Assembly (NCBI GenBank): GCA_938011325.1
Contig: CALLUD010000020.1
Location: forward strand, 1 to 63,342
Length of the DNA stretch: 63,342 bases
Origin: an uncultured Spartobacteria bacterium
Lineage (GTDB): Bacteria; Verrucomicrobiota; Verrucomicrobiia; Chthoniobacterales; JAATET01
Reading direction: 5' to 3'
Every line of letters starts with the position of its first letter. Within the stretch, counting starts at the first letter, position 1. The position numbers and the translations under genes are program-made. Under the pieces are notes generated by a model, which saw only the letters and a program-made list of their open reading frames with translations, searched no databases and was not told the DNA's origin. Below, in pieces: positions 8,804-16,515 of the stretch.

Positions 8804-9304
8804 TCAGGACGCGGAAGGGGCGGATTCTTTGTGACCGAGGAGGATAAGGTCCAGATATTTTTGATTGCCGGCGCGGAGGCGATTCACGAGGGAACGCCCG
8901 ATGGCCGCCAGCAAATGGATGGCCGCGGAGGGCTGGACGCCCGCGAGCACGCCCACGACCATACGGGTGATCCGCAGGGCGTGGGTCTCCTCGAGGGCGA
9001 CGACCGTGGCCGAGCGCGGGCCGTCATCCACCAGTGCCAGTTCGCCAAAGAAGTCGCCGGCGTGGAGTTGCGCCAGCTCGACCTCGTTGTCGCCGGCATG
9101 ACTGTAAACCCGCACGCTTCCGCGCAGGATCACATACATGCACAGGCCGGTCTCCCCCTCGGTGACGATCGTTTCCCCCGCTTGATAGACCTTGCAGTCG
9201 GAGAGGCTCAGGAGGGTATCGAGTTCCTCCTCCTTGAAGCCGCCGAAGAGCTTGAACTTCGCGAGAATCTCGCTTTTGCAACTGGGCTTGGTGGGTTCCG
9301 CCAT
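8804..9304 (-). CDS. Cyclic-nucleotide-binding domain protein (no DNA-binding domain)
   Basis: A 166-aa soluble protein consisting almost entirely of one cNMP-binding beta-barrel: GETIVTEGETGLCMYVILRG, followed by GDFFGELALVDDGPRSATVVA, whose GELAL...RSATV stretch matches the phosphate-binding cassette. No helix-turn-helix follows, so it is not a CRP-type repressor. It is probably a stand-alone sensor or part of a regulatory complex. It is the first gene of the lpxC-lpxA-GH92 run. I chose the ATG at 9304 (MAEPTKPSC); a TTG at 9331 would add nine residues. Confidence 0.8.
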   Translation of the reverse strand: MAEPTKPSCKSEILAKFKLFGGFKEEELDTLLSLSDCKVYQAGETIVTEGETGLCMYVILRGSVRVYSHAGDNEVELAQLHAGDFFGELALVDDGPRSATVVALEETHALRITRMVVGVLAGVQPSAAIHLLAAIGRSLVNRLRAGNQKYLDLILLGHKESAPSAS

Positions 9305-9484
9305 GGGTAAATCTTGCCGTCGAGCAGCCAAATCCGCCGTGGCGCCATCGCCGCGACCGGAAAAGCTGGTGTGTCACGACTAGCATTGAGGGGGTGGCTT
9401 GGGAAGCGATCTTTGCCGGTGTCTCCGGTCGCCCGGGGCCGGCGCGCGAGGGGAGTGACGTGGAGTTCCGGGCCCGACTTTTAG

Positions 9485-9500
9485 CTCGCTTGCCAGCGAG
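9485..9500. other. Small hairpin in the divergent intergenic region
   Basis: CTCGCT-TGCC-AGCGAG forms a 6-bp stem in the 259-base gap between the cyclic-nucleotide-binding gene and the PEP-CTERM gene. No T-tract follows on either strand, so it is not an intrinsic terminator. It could be a structured 5' leader element or a dispersed repeat. I see no convincing promoter in this gap. Confidence 0.3.
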
Positions 9501-9563
9501 GGCGCGACTAAGGCTGCCGGGAGCCCGACGCCGTCGGCCAACTCAAGGAAAACTGAACAGAAA

Positions 9564-11249
9564 ATGGGAATGAAAGAAGAGTCGACGATTCGTTTCGGGG
9601 AAGGCACGAGGAAGCGGAAGGAGGGGCCCGCAAGGAGGCTTTGCAGCCGGGCGGCGCGGTGGTGGGTGCTGCCGGTCGCGGTGGCGCTTTGTGCAATGGG
9701 CCGGAGTCACGCGCAGACGACCTATGATCTGACGGTCCTCAATGCCTTTGGACCCGGGGAATATTACGGAGCGACGCCGCAGGACTCCGACATCTGGCTG
9801 CTCACCAACTTTCAATTCGATTACTGGAATGGCAGCGACTGGGTGACCGGCAACGGCTCGGGAGGAAACTACGGCACGGCAATTTCGCTCAGCCAGATCG
9901 TCGGCGGCAAAATGCGCCTCTATAATAGCGGAGGCAGCCGCATGTATGCCGTGCTCAGCCCGGGCGGCGTCCCACCCACGCAGAGTTCGCTGAGCACCGC
10001 GCCGAACAGCTATTTCGAGTGGAGCTTCACGGGCGGGGTTCCGGGCACCTTTGACCTGAGCTGGATCGACAGCTGGGACTTCGCGACGCAGATGCAAATC
10101 GTCACGCCGGGGACCTCGGTCACCTACGGCGTGAAGAGCGGCGTTTCCTCGGCGACCATTTCGAGCAATCTGAGCAGCTATCTGACCGGCCAGCATGCCG
10201 CAAACTATGCGTGGCTCGGAACCAGCGGAGGTTTCTCGCAAACGTTGTCCTACCCGGGCACCACCTCCACGCCCGTTCGCTGGATCACGAACAACTCCGC
10301 GGTCGGCCCGGCGATTCAGTCAGATACGATCACGAGCTTCACCAACGCGCTCGATGCCGTGGCCACGCAGGCCGCCGCGTCGCCGACGTGGGAGGCGGGG
10401 ACGCCGGCGACCGGTCCGAATTGGACGAGCGCGGGCTTTCGCGTGGCGTCCATTTCGGACGTGACGTCGCCCGACGGCAGCACCGGAGGGAACATGTGGT
10501 CCGCCTATGTCAATTTCTCAAACTCCGGCGGGGAATTCACGATGACGCTCACGGATTTCACCGTTTACGGCGGGACCGGCATAGGCGCGGCGTATGAGCA
10601 GCTCTGGAACGCGAACGGCGCCACCTACAGCCTCACGCAGTCCGACGGGTTGCTCGATGCGATCTGGACCTCCAGTGCGAACAACCTCGTCACCACGCCG
10701 TCGTGGGTTTCCAACCTCGGCGGGAACGGCCAGAACAATCTCTTCTACGCGTTGTATAACGCGATCGCTTCCGGGGTGATTCACCACCCCGACTTCGTGA
10801 ACAACACGGCGCTGCCTTCCTGGACCGGCTATGTGCCGTGGGTGGCCGGGCAGGACCAATACAACTTCGAGATCTTCGTGAACGGCGCGGCGGTGGCAGG
10901 CGGGCGGGCCGGCTACCTCACCGGCACCGACGCCGTCGAGTTGATGCAGGGCTACGCCGAGAATGGCACGCTGGTGAATCCCTACTTTCTAGAGTTGCTC
11001 GCCGCCATGGAGCAGACGCCGGCCTACCTGTATCCCTCGCAGGATTTGTGGGCGGCGACCTCGATGGGCAGCGACCCGTTCATCGGCCTGCAGCCGGGTC
11101 CGCTCAACGGGACCGAGGCGTTCGAGGATGCCACGTTCCTCTGGAGCATCGGCGGCGTGAATGCGGTGCCGGAGCCTTCGACGACGATCCTGCTGGGACT
11201 GGGCGCGACGGCTTTCGCCGCGTGGAGCTGGCGTCGCCGGCAGGGCTGA
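9564..11249 (+). CDS. PEP-CTERM sorted secreted protein
   Basis: A 561-aa exported protein of unknown function. A basic n-region of about 30 residues precedes the hydrophobic signal core (WWVLPVAVALCAMG) and a cut after SHAQ. The body is rich in Gly, Ser, Thr, Asn and aromatic residues, as in extracellular matrix-type proteins. The C-terminus (535-561) is a textbook PEP-CTERM tail: VPEPSTT, a hydrophobic helix, then WRRRQG. Such tails are recognised by an exosortase (EpsH family), which is not in this window. An internal ATG at 9570 is an alternative start. The gene stands alone between divergent and downstream genes. Confidence 0.85.
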   Translation: MGMKEESTIRFGEGTRKRKEGPARRLCSRAARWWVLPVAVALCAMGRSHAQTTYDLTVLNAFGPGEYYGATPQDSDIWLLTNFQFDYWNGSDWVTGNGSGGNYGTAISLSQIVGGKMRLYNSGGSRMYAVLSPGGVPPTQSSLSTAPNSYFEWSFTGGVPGTFDLSWIDSWDFATQMQIVTPGTSVTYGVKSGVSSATISSNLSSYLTGQHAANYAWLGTSGGFSQTLSYPGTTSTPVRWITNNSAVGPAIQSDTITSFTNALDAVATQAAASPTWEAGTPATGPNWTSAGFRVASISDVTSPDGSTGGNMWSAYVNFSNSGGEFTMTLTDFTVYGGTGIGAAYEQLWNANGATYSLTQSDGLLDAIWTSSANNLVTTPSWVSNLGGNGQNNLFYALYNAIASGVIHHPDFVNNTALPSWTGYVPWVAGQDQYNFEIFVNGAAVAGGRAGYLTGTDAVELMQGYAENGTLVNPYFLELLAAMEQTPAYLYPSQDLWAATSMGSDPFIGLQPGPLNGTEAFEDATFLWSIGGVNAVPEPSTTILLGLGATAFAAWSWRRRQG

Positions 11250-11299
11250 TCCCGCGCATCAAGGTCGCGTCGGGGATCCTCCCGCGATGGCTGCGGCCT

Positions 11300-11327
11300 T
11301 TGCGTGAGGCGCGCCGGAATTTAGCAT
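11300..11327 (+). promoter_or_regulatory. Predicted sigma-70-type promoter for the pseudouridine synthase gene
   Basis: A -35-like TTGCGT (11300-11305) and -10-like TAGCAT (11322-11327) separated by 16 bases. The -10 box ends 9 bases before the ATG at 11337, so transcription would start only a few bases before the start codon. Confidence 0.4.
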
Positions 11328-11336
11328 GGTGCGACG

Positions 11337-12083
11337 ATGACGTATCGCGAGGTCGAATTCACCGTGCTGGGCGAGACGCCGGAGTTGCTCGCGATCGACA
11401 AGCCGGCGGGGTTGCTCGTGCATCCGAGCAAGCCGGGCGGGCCGCCGACGTTGTGGGACGGGCTGCGGGAGCTGCTGGCGTTCGAGGTCGTCAATGGCGG
11501 GCAGGTTTCGCTGATCAACCGCCTCGACCGCGAGACGAGCGGCGTGGTGCTCGTTTGCAAGACGCGGCATGCGGCCCGCGCGTGCGCGAAGGCGATGGAG
11601 CGGGGCGGGGTGCAAAAGGAATACCTCGCGGTGGTGACGGGCTGGCCGGAGGAGGATTCGTTCGAAATCGACGCGCCGATTCTCCGGCTCGGCGAGGTGG
11701 AGGAATCGCGGATCTGGCTGAAGCGGGCGGTGCGTCCCGGTGGTGCGGCGTCGTGCACGCGCTTCCGCGTGGAGAAACGGGTCGAGCGGGCGGATGGCCT
11801 GCGACTGGCGGTGGTCCGCGCGTGGCCGATCACGGGGCGCACGCATCAAATCCGCGTGCATCTCTCGCACGCGGGCTTTCCGGTGGCGGGCGACAAGCTC
11901 TACGGACCGGACGAGCAATTTTACCTCGATTTCATCGACCACGGCTGGACGCCCGAAATGGAGAGGCGCCTGTTGCTGCCACGGCATGCCCTTCATTCGA
12001 CGGTGCTGGAACTCGACTTCGAAGGGGAGCGGTATCGCTGGGAATCGCCCATGCCCGACGACATGCGCCGGATCTTGCAATGA
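11337..12083 (+). CDS. RluA-family pseudouridine synthase
   Basis: A 248-aa enzyme that isomerises uridine to pseudouridine in rRNA or tRNA. It lacks the N-terminal S4 domain found in many RluA proteins and begins directly with the catalytic fold (LLAIDKPAGLLVHPS). The active-site motif INRLDRETSG contains the catalytic Asp (D64), and GRTHQIRVHLSHAGFPVAGD is the conserved C-terminal core. The substrate nucleotide cannot be decided, but the S4-less form resembles RluA/TruC-type enzymes. It converges with the amidase gene, leaving only 5 bases between the stop codons. Confidence 0.9.
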   Translation: MTYREVEFTVLGETPELLAIDKPAGLLVHPSKPGGPPTLWDGLRELLAFEVVNGGQVSLINRLDRETSGVVLVCKTRHAARACAKAMERGGVQKEYLAVVTGWPEEDSFEIDAPILRLGEVEESRIWLKRAVRPGGAASCTRFRVEKRVERADGLRLAVVRAWPITGRTHQIRVHLSHAGFPVAGDKLYGPDEQFYLDFIDHGWTPEMERRLLLPRHALHSTVLELDFEGERYRWESPMPDDMRRILQ

Positions 12084-12088
12084 GCTAC

Positions 12089-12733
12089 CTACGGTCGGCG
12101 GCCCCGGTGCGTGTCGACAATGCCGCGGGCAATCGCATCCGCAATGCGCTGACGGCCTCTCGCGCTCTGGATGACCTCGTTGTCGGACGGATTCGAAACG
12201 AAGCCGCATTCCACGAGCACGGCGGGACGGGCGTTCTTGCGAAGCACGTAGAACCCGCGCCGCTTCACGCCCCGATTGACGGTGCTGTAGGCCTCGAGCA
12301 ACTCGGACTGGATGTTCCGGGCGAGGAGCGCGGAGCGATCGGAGTAGTAATAGGTCTCGATGCCGCGCGGCGAGCGCGACGGCGACCAGTTGTAATGCAC
12401 GCTCACGAAGATGCAGCCGCGCGTGCGATTGGAAATGGCGACGCGCTGGTCGAGACTCACGAAGCGGTCGCTGTCGCGGGTGACGATGACGCGGAAGCCT
12501 CGCGAGCGAAGGTTCTTTGCCAGGCGCATCGCGGTGTCCAGCGCGACGGTCTTTTCGTAGGCGCCGCGATAGGCGCGCGCGCCGTTTGCATGGCCTCCGT
12601 GCCCGGCGTCGACGACGACCGTGTCGAACGGTCCCGACCCGAGCGGGCCGAAAACTTCGCAACTCACCAGCCCTGCAAGCGTCAGCGCGGCAACCGCGAG
12701 CGTGCTGAGAAGTCTGGCGGACAGGCGAATCAT
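12089..12733 (-). CDS. N-acetylmuramoyl-L-alanine amidase, lipoprotein (Amidase_3)
   Basis: A 214-aa zinc amidase that cuts the bond between MurNAc and the peptide stem. A lipoprotein signal with lipobox LVSC (C25) puts it at a membrane face of the periplasm. Zinc ligands are visible as H45 (VVDAGHGG), E61 (AYEKTVALD) and H114 (VSVHYN); the catalytic Glu is E176 (AVLVECGF). The domain fills the whole mature protein, with no SPOR or AMIN targeting module. Its role is probably cell-wall remodelling or cell separation. Confidence 0.9.
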   Translation of the reverse strand: MIRLSARLLSTLAVAALTLAGLVSCEVFGPLGSGPFDTVVVDAGHGGHANGARAYRGAYEKTVALDTAMRLAKNLRSRGFRVIVTRDSDRFVSLDQRVAISNRTRGCIFVSVHYNWSPSRSPRGIETYYYSDRSALLARNIQSELLEAYSTVNRGVKRRGFYVLRKNARPAVLVECGFVSNPSDNEVIQSARGRQRIADAIARGIVDTHRGRRP

Positions 12734-12836
12734 TGGATCATCACTTGAAAGAGCTCGGGCAGGGTAAGGAAGAAGTATGCCAGCGCAACTATTTTAGACT
12801 GGTTTTCCCCCGATCTCGTCGCATGTTCCCCGTTCC

Positions 12837-13598
12837 ATGCTCGCGAAACGCATCATTCCCTGCCTCGATGTTACCGAAGGACGTGTCGTGAAGGGCACGA
12901 AATTTTTGAACCTTCGCGACGCGGGGGATCCGGTCGAGTGCGCAAAGGCCTACGACGCGCAGGGCGCGGACGAGCTGGTGTTTCTGGATATCACCGCCTC
13001 CAGCGACGGACGCGCGACGATGGTCGATGTGGTGGCGCGCACGGCGGAACAATGCTTCATGCCACTGACGGTTGGCGGGGGGATCCGGACCGTCGATGAC
13101 ATGCGCACGATGCTTCTCTCGGGTGCGGACAAGGTGAGCGTGAACACCGCGGCCATCCACGAACCGGACCTGGTGCGGCAGGGAGCGGAGGCATTTGGCT
13201 CGCAATGTGTCGTTGTCGCGATCGATGCGAAGCGAAACCCGGCCGGTGGCTGGACCGTGTATACACACGGCGGGCGGCGTCCCACCGAACTCGACGCGGT
13301 GGAATGGGCAAAGCGGGTCGCCGAACTCGGAGCGGGCGAAATTCTTCTCACGAGCATGGATGCGGACGGCACCTGCGCGGGCTACGACATCGAGTTGACC
13401 GCCGCCGTGAGCGACGCGGTGAACATCCCTGTTATTGCAAGTGGAGGAGCCGGATCGCTGCAGCATCTGGCCGATGTGCTGTCCGCCGGAAAGGCCGACG
13501 CGGTCCTCGCAGCCAGTATTTTCCACTTCGGAGACCACACGGTGGGCGAGGCAAAGGCGTTTCTCCGGGCGCAGGGAGTGCCGGTTCGCGCCTCCTGA
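12837..13598 (+). CDS. hisF: Imidazole glycerol phosphate synthase cyclase subunit
   Basis: A 253-aa TIM-barrel enzyme of histidine synthesis. It uses ammonia from HisH to convert PRFAR into imidazole glycerol phosphate and AICAR. The N-terminus MLAKRIIPCLDV has catalytic Asp D11, and VVVAIDAKR carries the second catalytic Asp. PLTVGGGIRT and PVIASGGAGS are the two phosphate-binding loops. It is full length. No other his gene is adjacent, so the histidine genes are dispersed. The gene is divergent from the amidase across a 103-base gap. Confidence 0.97.
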   Translation: MLAKRIIPCLDVTEGRVVKGTKFLNLRDAGDPVECAKAYDAQGADELVFLDITASSDGRATMVDVVARTAEQCFMPLTVGGGIRTVDDMRTMLLSGADKVSVNTAAIHEPDLVRQGAEAFGSQCVVVAIDAKRNPAGGWTVYTHGGRRPTELDAVEWAKRVAELGAGEILLTSMDADGTCAGYDIELTAAVSDAVNIPVIASGGAGSLQHLADVLSAGKADAVLAASIFHFGDHTVGEAKAFLRAQGVPVRAS

Positions 13599-13611
13599 TA
13601 TTGCAAACGGT

Positions 13612-13629
13612 ATCGGGGAAATCCCTGAT
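13612..13629. promoter_or_regulatory. Inverted repeat upstream of the Fur-family gene (candidate operator)
   Basis: ATCGGGGA-AA-TCCCTGAT: eight pairs around a two-base centre (seven Watson-Crick, one G-T), 22 bases before the ATG at 13651. A -35-like TTGCAA lies at 13601-13606 and GATAAT at 13627-13632, though their 20-base spacing is long. The position suits an autoregulatory site; this is inference. Confidence 0.4.
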
Positions 13630-13650
13630 AATTTGCTTGACCGTCTTCGG

Positions 13651-14202
13651 ATGAGTGCTAATGAGACCTTAACCCCTCATTACGTGACAAACCCTACCTT
13701 TGATTTCAGCGTGGATGGCATCCTGTCCATGCTTCGCAACCAGGGGATGCGTATCACCAAAAGCCGGCGTGGAATCATGCTGGCTCTCTTCAAGGCAACC
13801 CGCCCGCTCTCCCTGGTGGAGATCCAGCAGGAGGCTCTTGCGGAGGGGGGAGTGCTCCCGGATTACGCGACGGTTTTCCGCATGATGATTCTGCTCGAAG
13901 GGCTGAACATTGTGCACAAGGTCAATCTCAAGCGCTCGTGCAGCTATTACGAGCTGACGAACCCGGGCGAGCATTACGATCACCTTGTATGCACGCAGTG
14001 CGGGAAGGTCGTCGTGTTGAAATCGGCGTGCCCGGTCGAGGAGGCGGAGCGGAGGATCGAGAAGGAGTATGGCTTCACGAATCTCCACCATTCCCTGGAG
14101 TTTTTCGGGTGCTGCCCGGAGTGCACGGCTGCGAAGAACGCAACCGTCGAGATGCCACTCCCGCCGTCAGACCCAGAAGTAACAGGTCGCGCAGCAGCGT
14201 AG
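13651..14202 (+). CDS. Fur-family metal- or peroxide-responsive repressor
   Basis: A 183-aa regulator. The N-terminal winged helix (SMLRNQGMRITKSRRGIMLA through YATVFRMMILLEG) is followed by the dimerisation domain with the usual metal-binding His-rich stretch (GEHYDHLVCTQCGKVV) and a second cysteine pair (CCPEC), giving the CxxC...CxxC structural zinc site. Whether it senses iron (Fur), zinc (Zur) or peroxide (PerR) cannot be decided. I chose the ATG at 13651, giving MSANETLTPH; the frame is open upstream but overlaps hisF. Its last 128 bases overlap the antisense 3' end of the DoxX-like gene. Confidence 0.9.
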   Translation: MSANETLTPHYVTNPTFDFSVDGILSMLRNQGMRITKSRRGIMLALFKATRPLSLVEIQQEALAEGGVLPDYATVFRMMILLEGLNIVHKVNLKRSCSYYELTNPGEHYDHLVCTQCGKVVVLKSACPVEEAERRIEKEYGFTNLHHSLEFFGCCPECTAAKNATVEMPLPPSDPEVTGRAAA

Positions 14203-14545
14203 CGACCATTCGTTCCCGCGAGGGCGGCACGTCCTCGCCGAAACATCCGCAGTCGACGATCAGGCCCTGGGACAGCGCCCAGCCGATGGCGCCGGAGAAC
14301 ACGAGCAGAAGGCACGCGGTCAAAGCCGCGCCGAATCGCGCCGTGCGGGGAATCAGGAGAAGAATGCCGGCGGCGATTTCCAGCCATGGAAGGACCCGGG
14401 CAAAGATCATCACAAGCGGCGGCGGCAAAATGGAGAACTGCGCGATGGTGGTGGCGAACCCTTCGCTCGCGCCGGCTTTGACGGCTCCCGCGTAGAGGAA
14501 GAGCGCGGCGAGCAGAATGCGCGATGCCAGGATGGCGATGTTCAT
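14075..14545 (-). CDS. DoxX/MauE-like four-helix membrane protein
   Basis: A 156-aa integral membrane protein with about four hydrophobic helices (ILLAALFLYAGAVKA; WLEIAAGILLLI; ALTACLLLVFSGAIGWAL; LLRDLLLLGLTAGV). The loop motif VDCGCFGE, with a redox-type CGC, is typical of MauE/DoxX-related proteins that assist thiol-disulfide or quinone-linked reactions. The last 25 or so residues are hydrophilic and read antisense to the Fur-family gene, so they look like a read-through tail. Its ATG overlaps the folP stop by four bases (ATGA), indicating translational coupling to folP. The precise function is unknown. Confidence 0.8.
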   Translation of the reverse strand: MNIAILASRILLAALFLYAGAVKAGASEGFATTIAQFSILPPPLVMIFARVLPWLEIAAGILLLIPRTARFGAALTACLLLVFSGAIGWALSQGLIVDCGCFGEDVPPSRERMVATLLRDLLLLGLTAGVASRRLRSSQPCTPGSTRKTPGNGGDS

Positions 14546-15408
14546 GCCGCGAGGACGTGGATGAGCGCGAGGATGGCCTGCCGGGCCGCGCGAACATGGT
14601 GAACGCGAACAATGGACGCGCCTTTCTCGACGGCGGCGGCGATTGCGGCGACGGTGCCGGCATCGCGATCGTGGGGATCGGGCAGGTCGAGCGTTTCGCC
14701 GATGAAACCTTTTCGGGAGACGGGGACGAGCAGCGGACGGCCGAGCGAAGTGAGATGGTCGAGCTCGCGAAGGACCTGCAGACTGTCGGCGGTCTGCTTG
14801 GCGAAGTCGAGGCCGGGGTCCAGCACGAGCGCGTCACGGTCGAGGCCGGCGGAGATGGCGATGTCCATTCGCTCCACGAAGAAGGCGCGCATTTGTTCCA
14901 TCAGGTTCTCCCACCGGACGTGCGTATGCGGGACTTTCGGCTCGCCGAGCGTGTGCATGATGAGCAGCGCCGCGCCGGCGCGCGCGCAGATTTCGGCGTT
15001 CTGCGAATCCGTCAGCCCGCTCATGTCGTTCAACAGGTCGCCGGCGATGGACAATGCCTCCTCCGCGACCTTCGGCCGCCACGTGTTGATCGAGAGCAGG
15101 GGCGGGAAGATCTGCTCGTCGTCGGCGGGCCCGGAATCGGCGGCAATCCTCGCGAACTCGCGGAGCAGCGGCCGCAGACGGCGGATTTCCTCGTCCTCGG
15201 AAATCGCCTTGCGATTCGTGCGCGCGCTTTCGGCGCCCACGTCGATGATGTCCGCGCCCTCGGCAATCAAACGCCTTGTTTGTGCGACCGCCCAGGCGGG
15301 ATCGAGCGATCCATCACTGCAAAAGGAATCCTCGTTGATGTTGAGAATGCCCATCACCAACGGACGGCGCGGAAAGGAGATGGAGCGGGCGCCGGCGCGT
15401 AGGATCAT
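14542..15408 (-). CDS. folP: Dihydropteroate synthase
   Basis: A 288-aa folate-pathway enzyme joining 4-aminobenzoate to dihydropterin pyrophosphate; the sulfonamide target. MGILNINEDSF is the first pterin signature (often NxTPDSF, so slightly diverged), IIDVGAESART the second, and PVSRKGFIGE with the terminal VRVHHV completes the TIM barrel. I chose the ATG at 15408; the longer open frame upstream is antisense to pta and not coding. It ends in an ATGA overlap with the DoxX-like gene and is divergent from pta across 54 bases. Confidence 0.92.
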   Translation of the reverse strand: MILRAGARSISFPRRPLVMGILNINEDSFCSDGSLDPAWAVAQTRRLIAEGADIIDVGAESARTNRKAISEDEEIRRLRPLLREFARIAADSGPADDEQIFPPLLSINTWRPKVAEEALSIAGDLLNDMSGLTDSQNAEICARAGAALLIMHTLGEPKVPHTHVRWENLMEQMRAFFVERMDIAISAGLDRDALVLDPGLDFAKQTADSLQVLRELDHLTSLGRPLLVPVSRKGFIGETLDLPDPHDRDAGTVAAIAAAVEKGASIVRVHHVRAARQAILALIHVLAA

Positions 15409-15462
15409 GTTCTGCTTGTTCTGCCGCGGATTCTCTTCCACGCTCGGACGGAGTTCAATCCC

Positions 15463-16506
15463 ATGAAGTTCATCGACTCGGTCTACGAGAAACTCAAGCG
15501 CCACCCGAAGCGAATTGTCTTTCCCGAGGGTGATGATCCCCGGGTCGTGCGCGCGGCGCAGACGTTCTACGACCGGCAGCTCGGCGTGCCCGTCCTGCTC
15601 GGCCAGCGCGAAGTGATCGAACGCGTCGCCCAGGCGGAGAAGGTCTCGCTCGACCACGTTGCGATCATCAACCCCGAGACCTCCTCGGACCTTCCGATTT
15701 TCTGCCAGCGCCTCGAGCGGCTCGACCGCTACAAGAAAATGGGCGTGCGCGACTCGCGGGCGGTGATGGTGAACCGCAATTACTTCGCCGCGATGATGCT
15801 TCAATACGGGCTCGTCGATGGACTCGTCGGCGGCGTGAGTTCCTACGGCGGGTCGCTTCTGCGCCCGCTGCTGCAGCTCGTGAAGCGGTTCGATCACGCG
15901 GATGTCATCGCGAGCGCGGTGATCGTCGAGATGCCAAAGCCGACGTTTGGCGAGAACGGCGTGTTGTTTTTCAGCGATTGCGGCGTCGTGCCGGAGCCGA
16001 CGATGCAGCAGCTGGGATCGATCGCCGTGCAGACCGGAATGCTCGCGCGGCAGGTGTTTGGCCAGCGCCCGCGCGTGGCGCTGCTGAGTTTTTCCACGAA
16101 GGGCAGCGCAGTCACGCCGTCCACGGAAAAGGTCGCCGGTGCGACGGTCATTGCCCGCGAGCTCGCGACGAAGCTGAATGTCGAGATGGAGGTCGATGGC
16201 GAGCTGCAGGCCGACACGGCGCTGCTGCCCGAGCTGGCGAAGATCAAGAAGGTCGGCGGCCTCGTGGCGGGGCATGCGAACTGCCTCATTTTCCCGGACC
16301 TGAACTCCGGCAACATCGCCGTGAAGCTCGTGCAGTATCTCGGCGAGGCGCGTGTTTACGGTCAGATCCTGCTCGGGCTCACGCGTCCCGCTGCGGAACT
16401 TTCCCGCGGCTCGCATCCGGATGAGATCGCGGCGGTGGCCGCCATCGTGGGGTTGCAGGCCATCGAATATCGCAAGCTGTATCCGCAGGAGGAATCGCAA
16501 CTTTAG
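15463..16506 (+). CDS. pta: Phosphate acetyltransferase, catalytic domain only
   Basis: A 347-aa PTA_PTB enzyme interconverting acetyl-CoA and acetyl phosphate. It has the compact single-domain length rather than the roughly 700-aa Pta that carries an N-terminal P-loop/DRTGG part. MVNRNYFAAMMLQYGLVDGLVGG, here quoted in part as YGLVDGLVGG, and LSFSTKGSA are typical core segments. The missing N-terminal module is encoded by the next gene, 9 bases downstream, so the two probably form one functional unit. Confidence 0.93.
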   Translation: MKFIDSVYEKLKRHPKRIVFPEGDDPRVVRAAQTFYDRQLGVPVLLGQREVIERVAQAEKVSLDHVAIINPETSSDLPIFCQRLERLDRYKKMGVRDSRAVMVNRNYFAAMMLQYGLVDGLVGGVSSYGGSLLRPLLQLVKRFDHADVIASAVIVEMPKPTFGENGVLFFSDCGVVPEPTMQQLGSIAVQTGMLARQVFGQRPRVALLSFSTKGSAVTPSTEKVAGATVIARELATKLNVEMEVDGELQADTALLPELAKIKKVGGLVAGHANCLIFPDLNSGNIAVKLVQYLGEARVYGQILLGLTRPAAELSRGSHPDEIAAVAAIVGLQAIEYRKLYPQEESQL

Positions 16507-16515
16507 GGCCGTGCG

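Noticed and set aside
14542..14545. Treating the folP/DoxX-like 4-base overlap as a frameshift
   Set aside because: Both proteins have proper ends and starts; the ATGA overlap is the usual coupling arrangement in this window.
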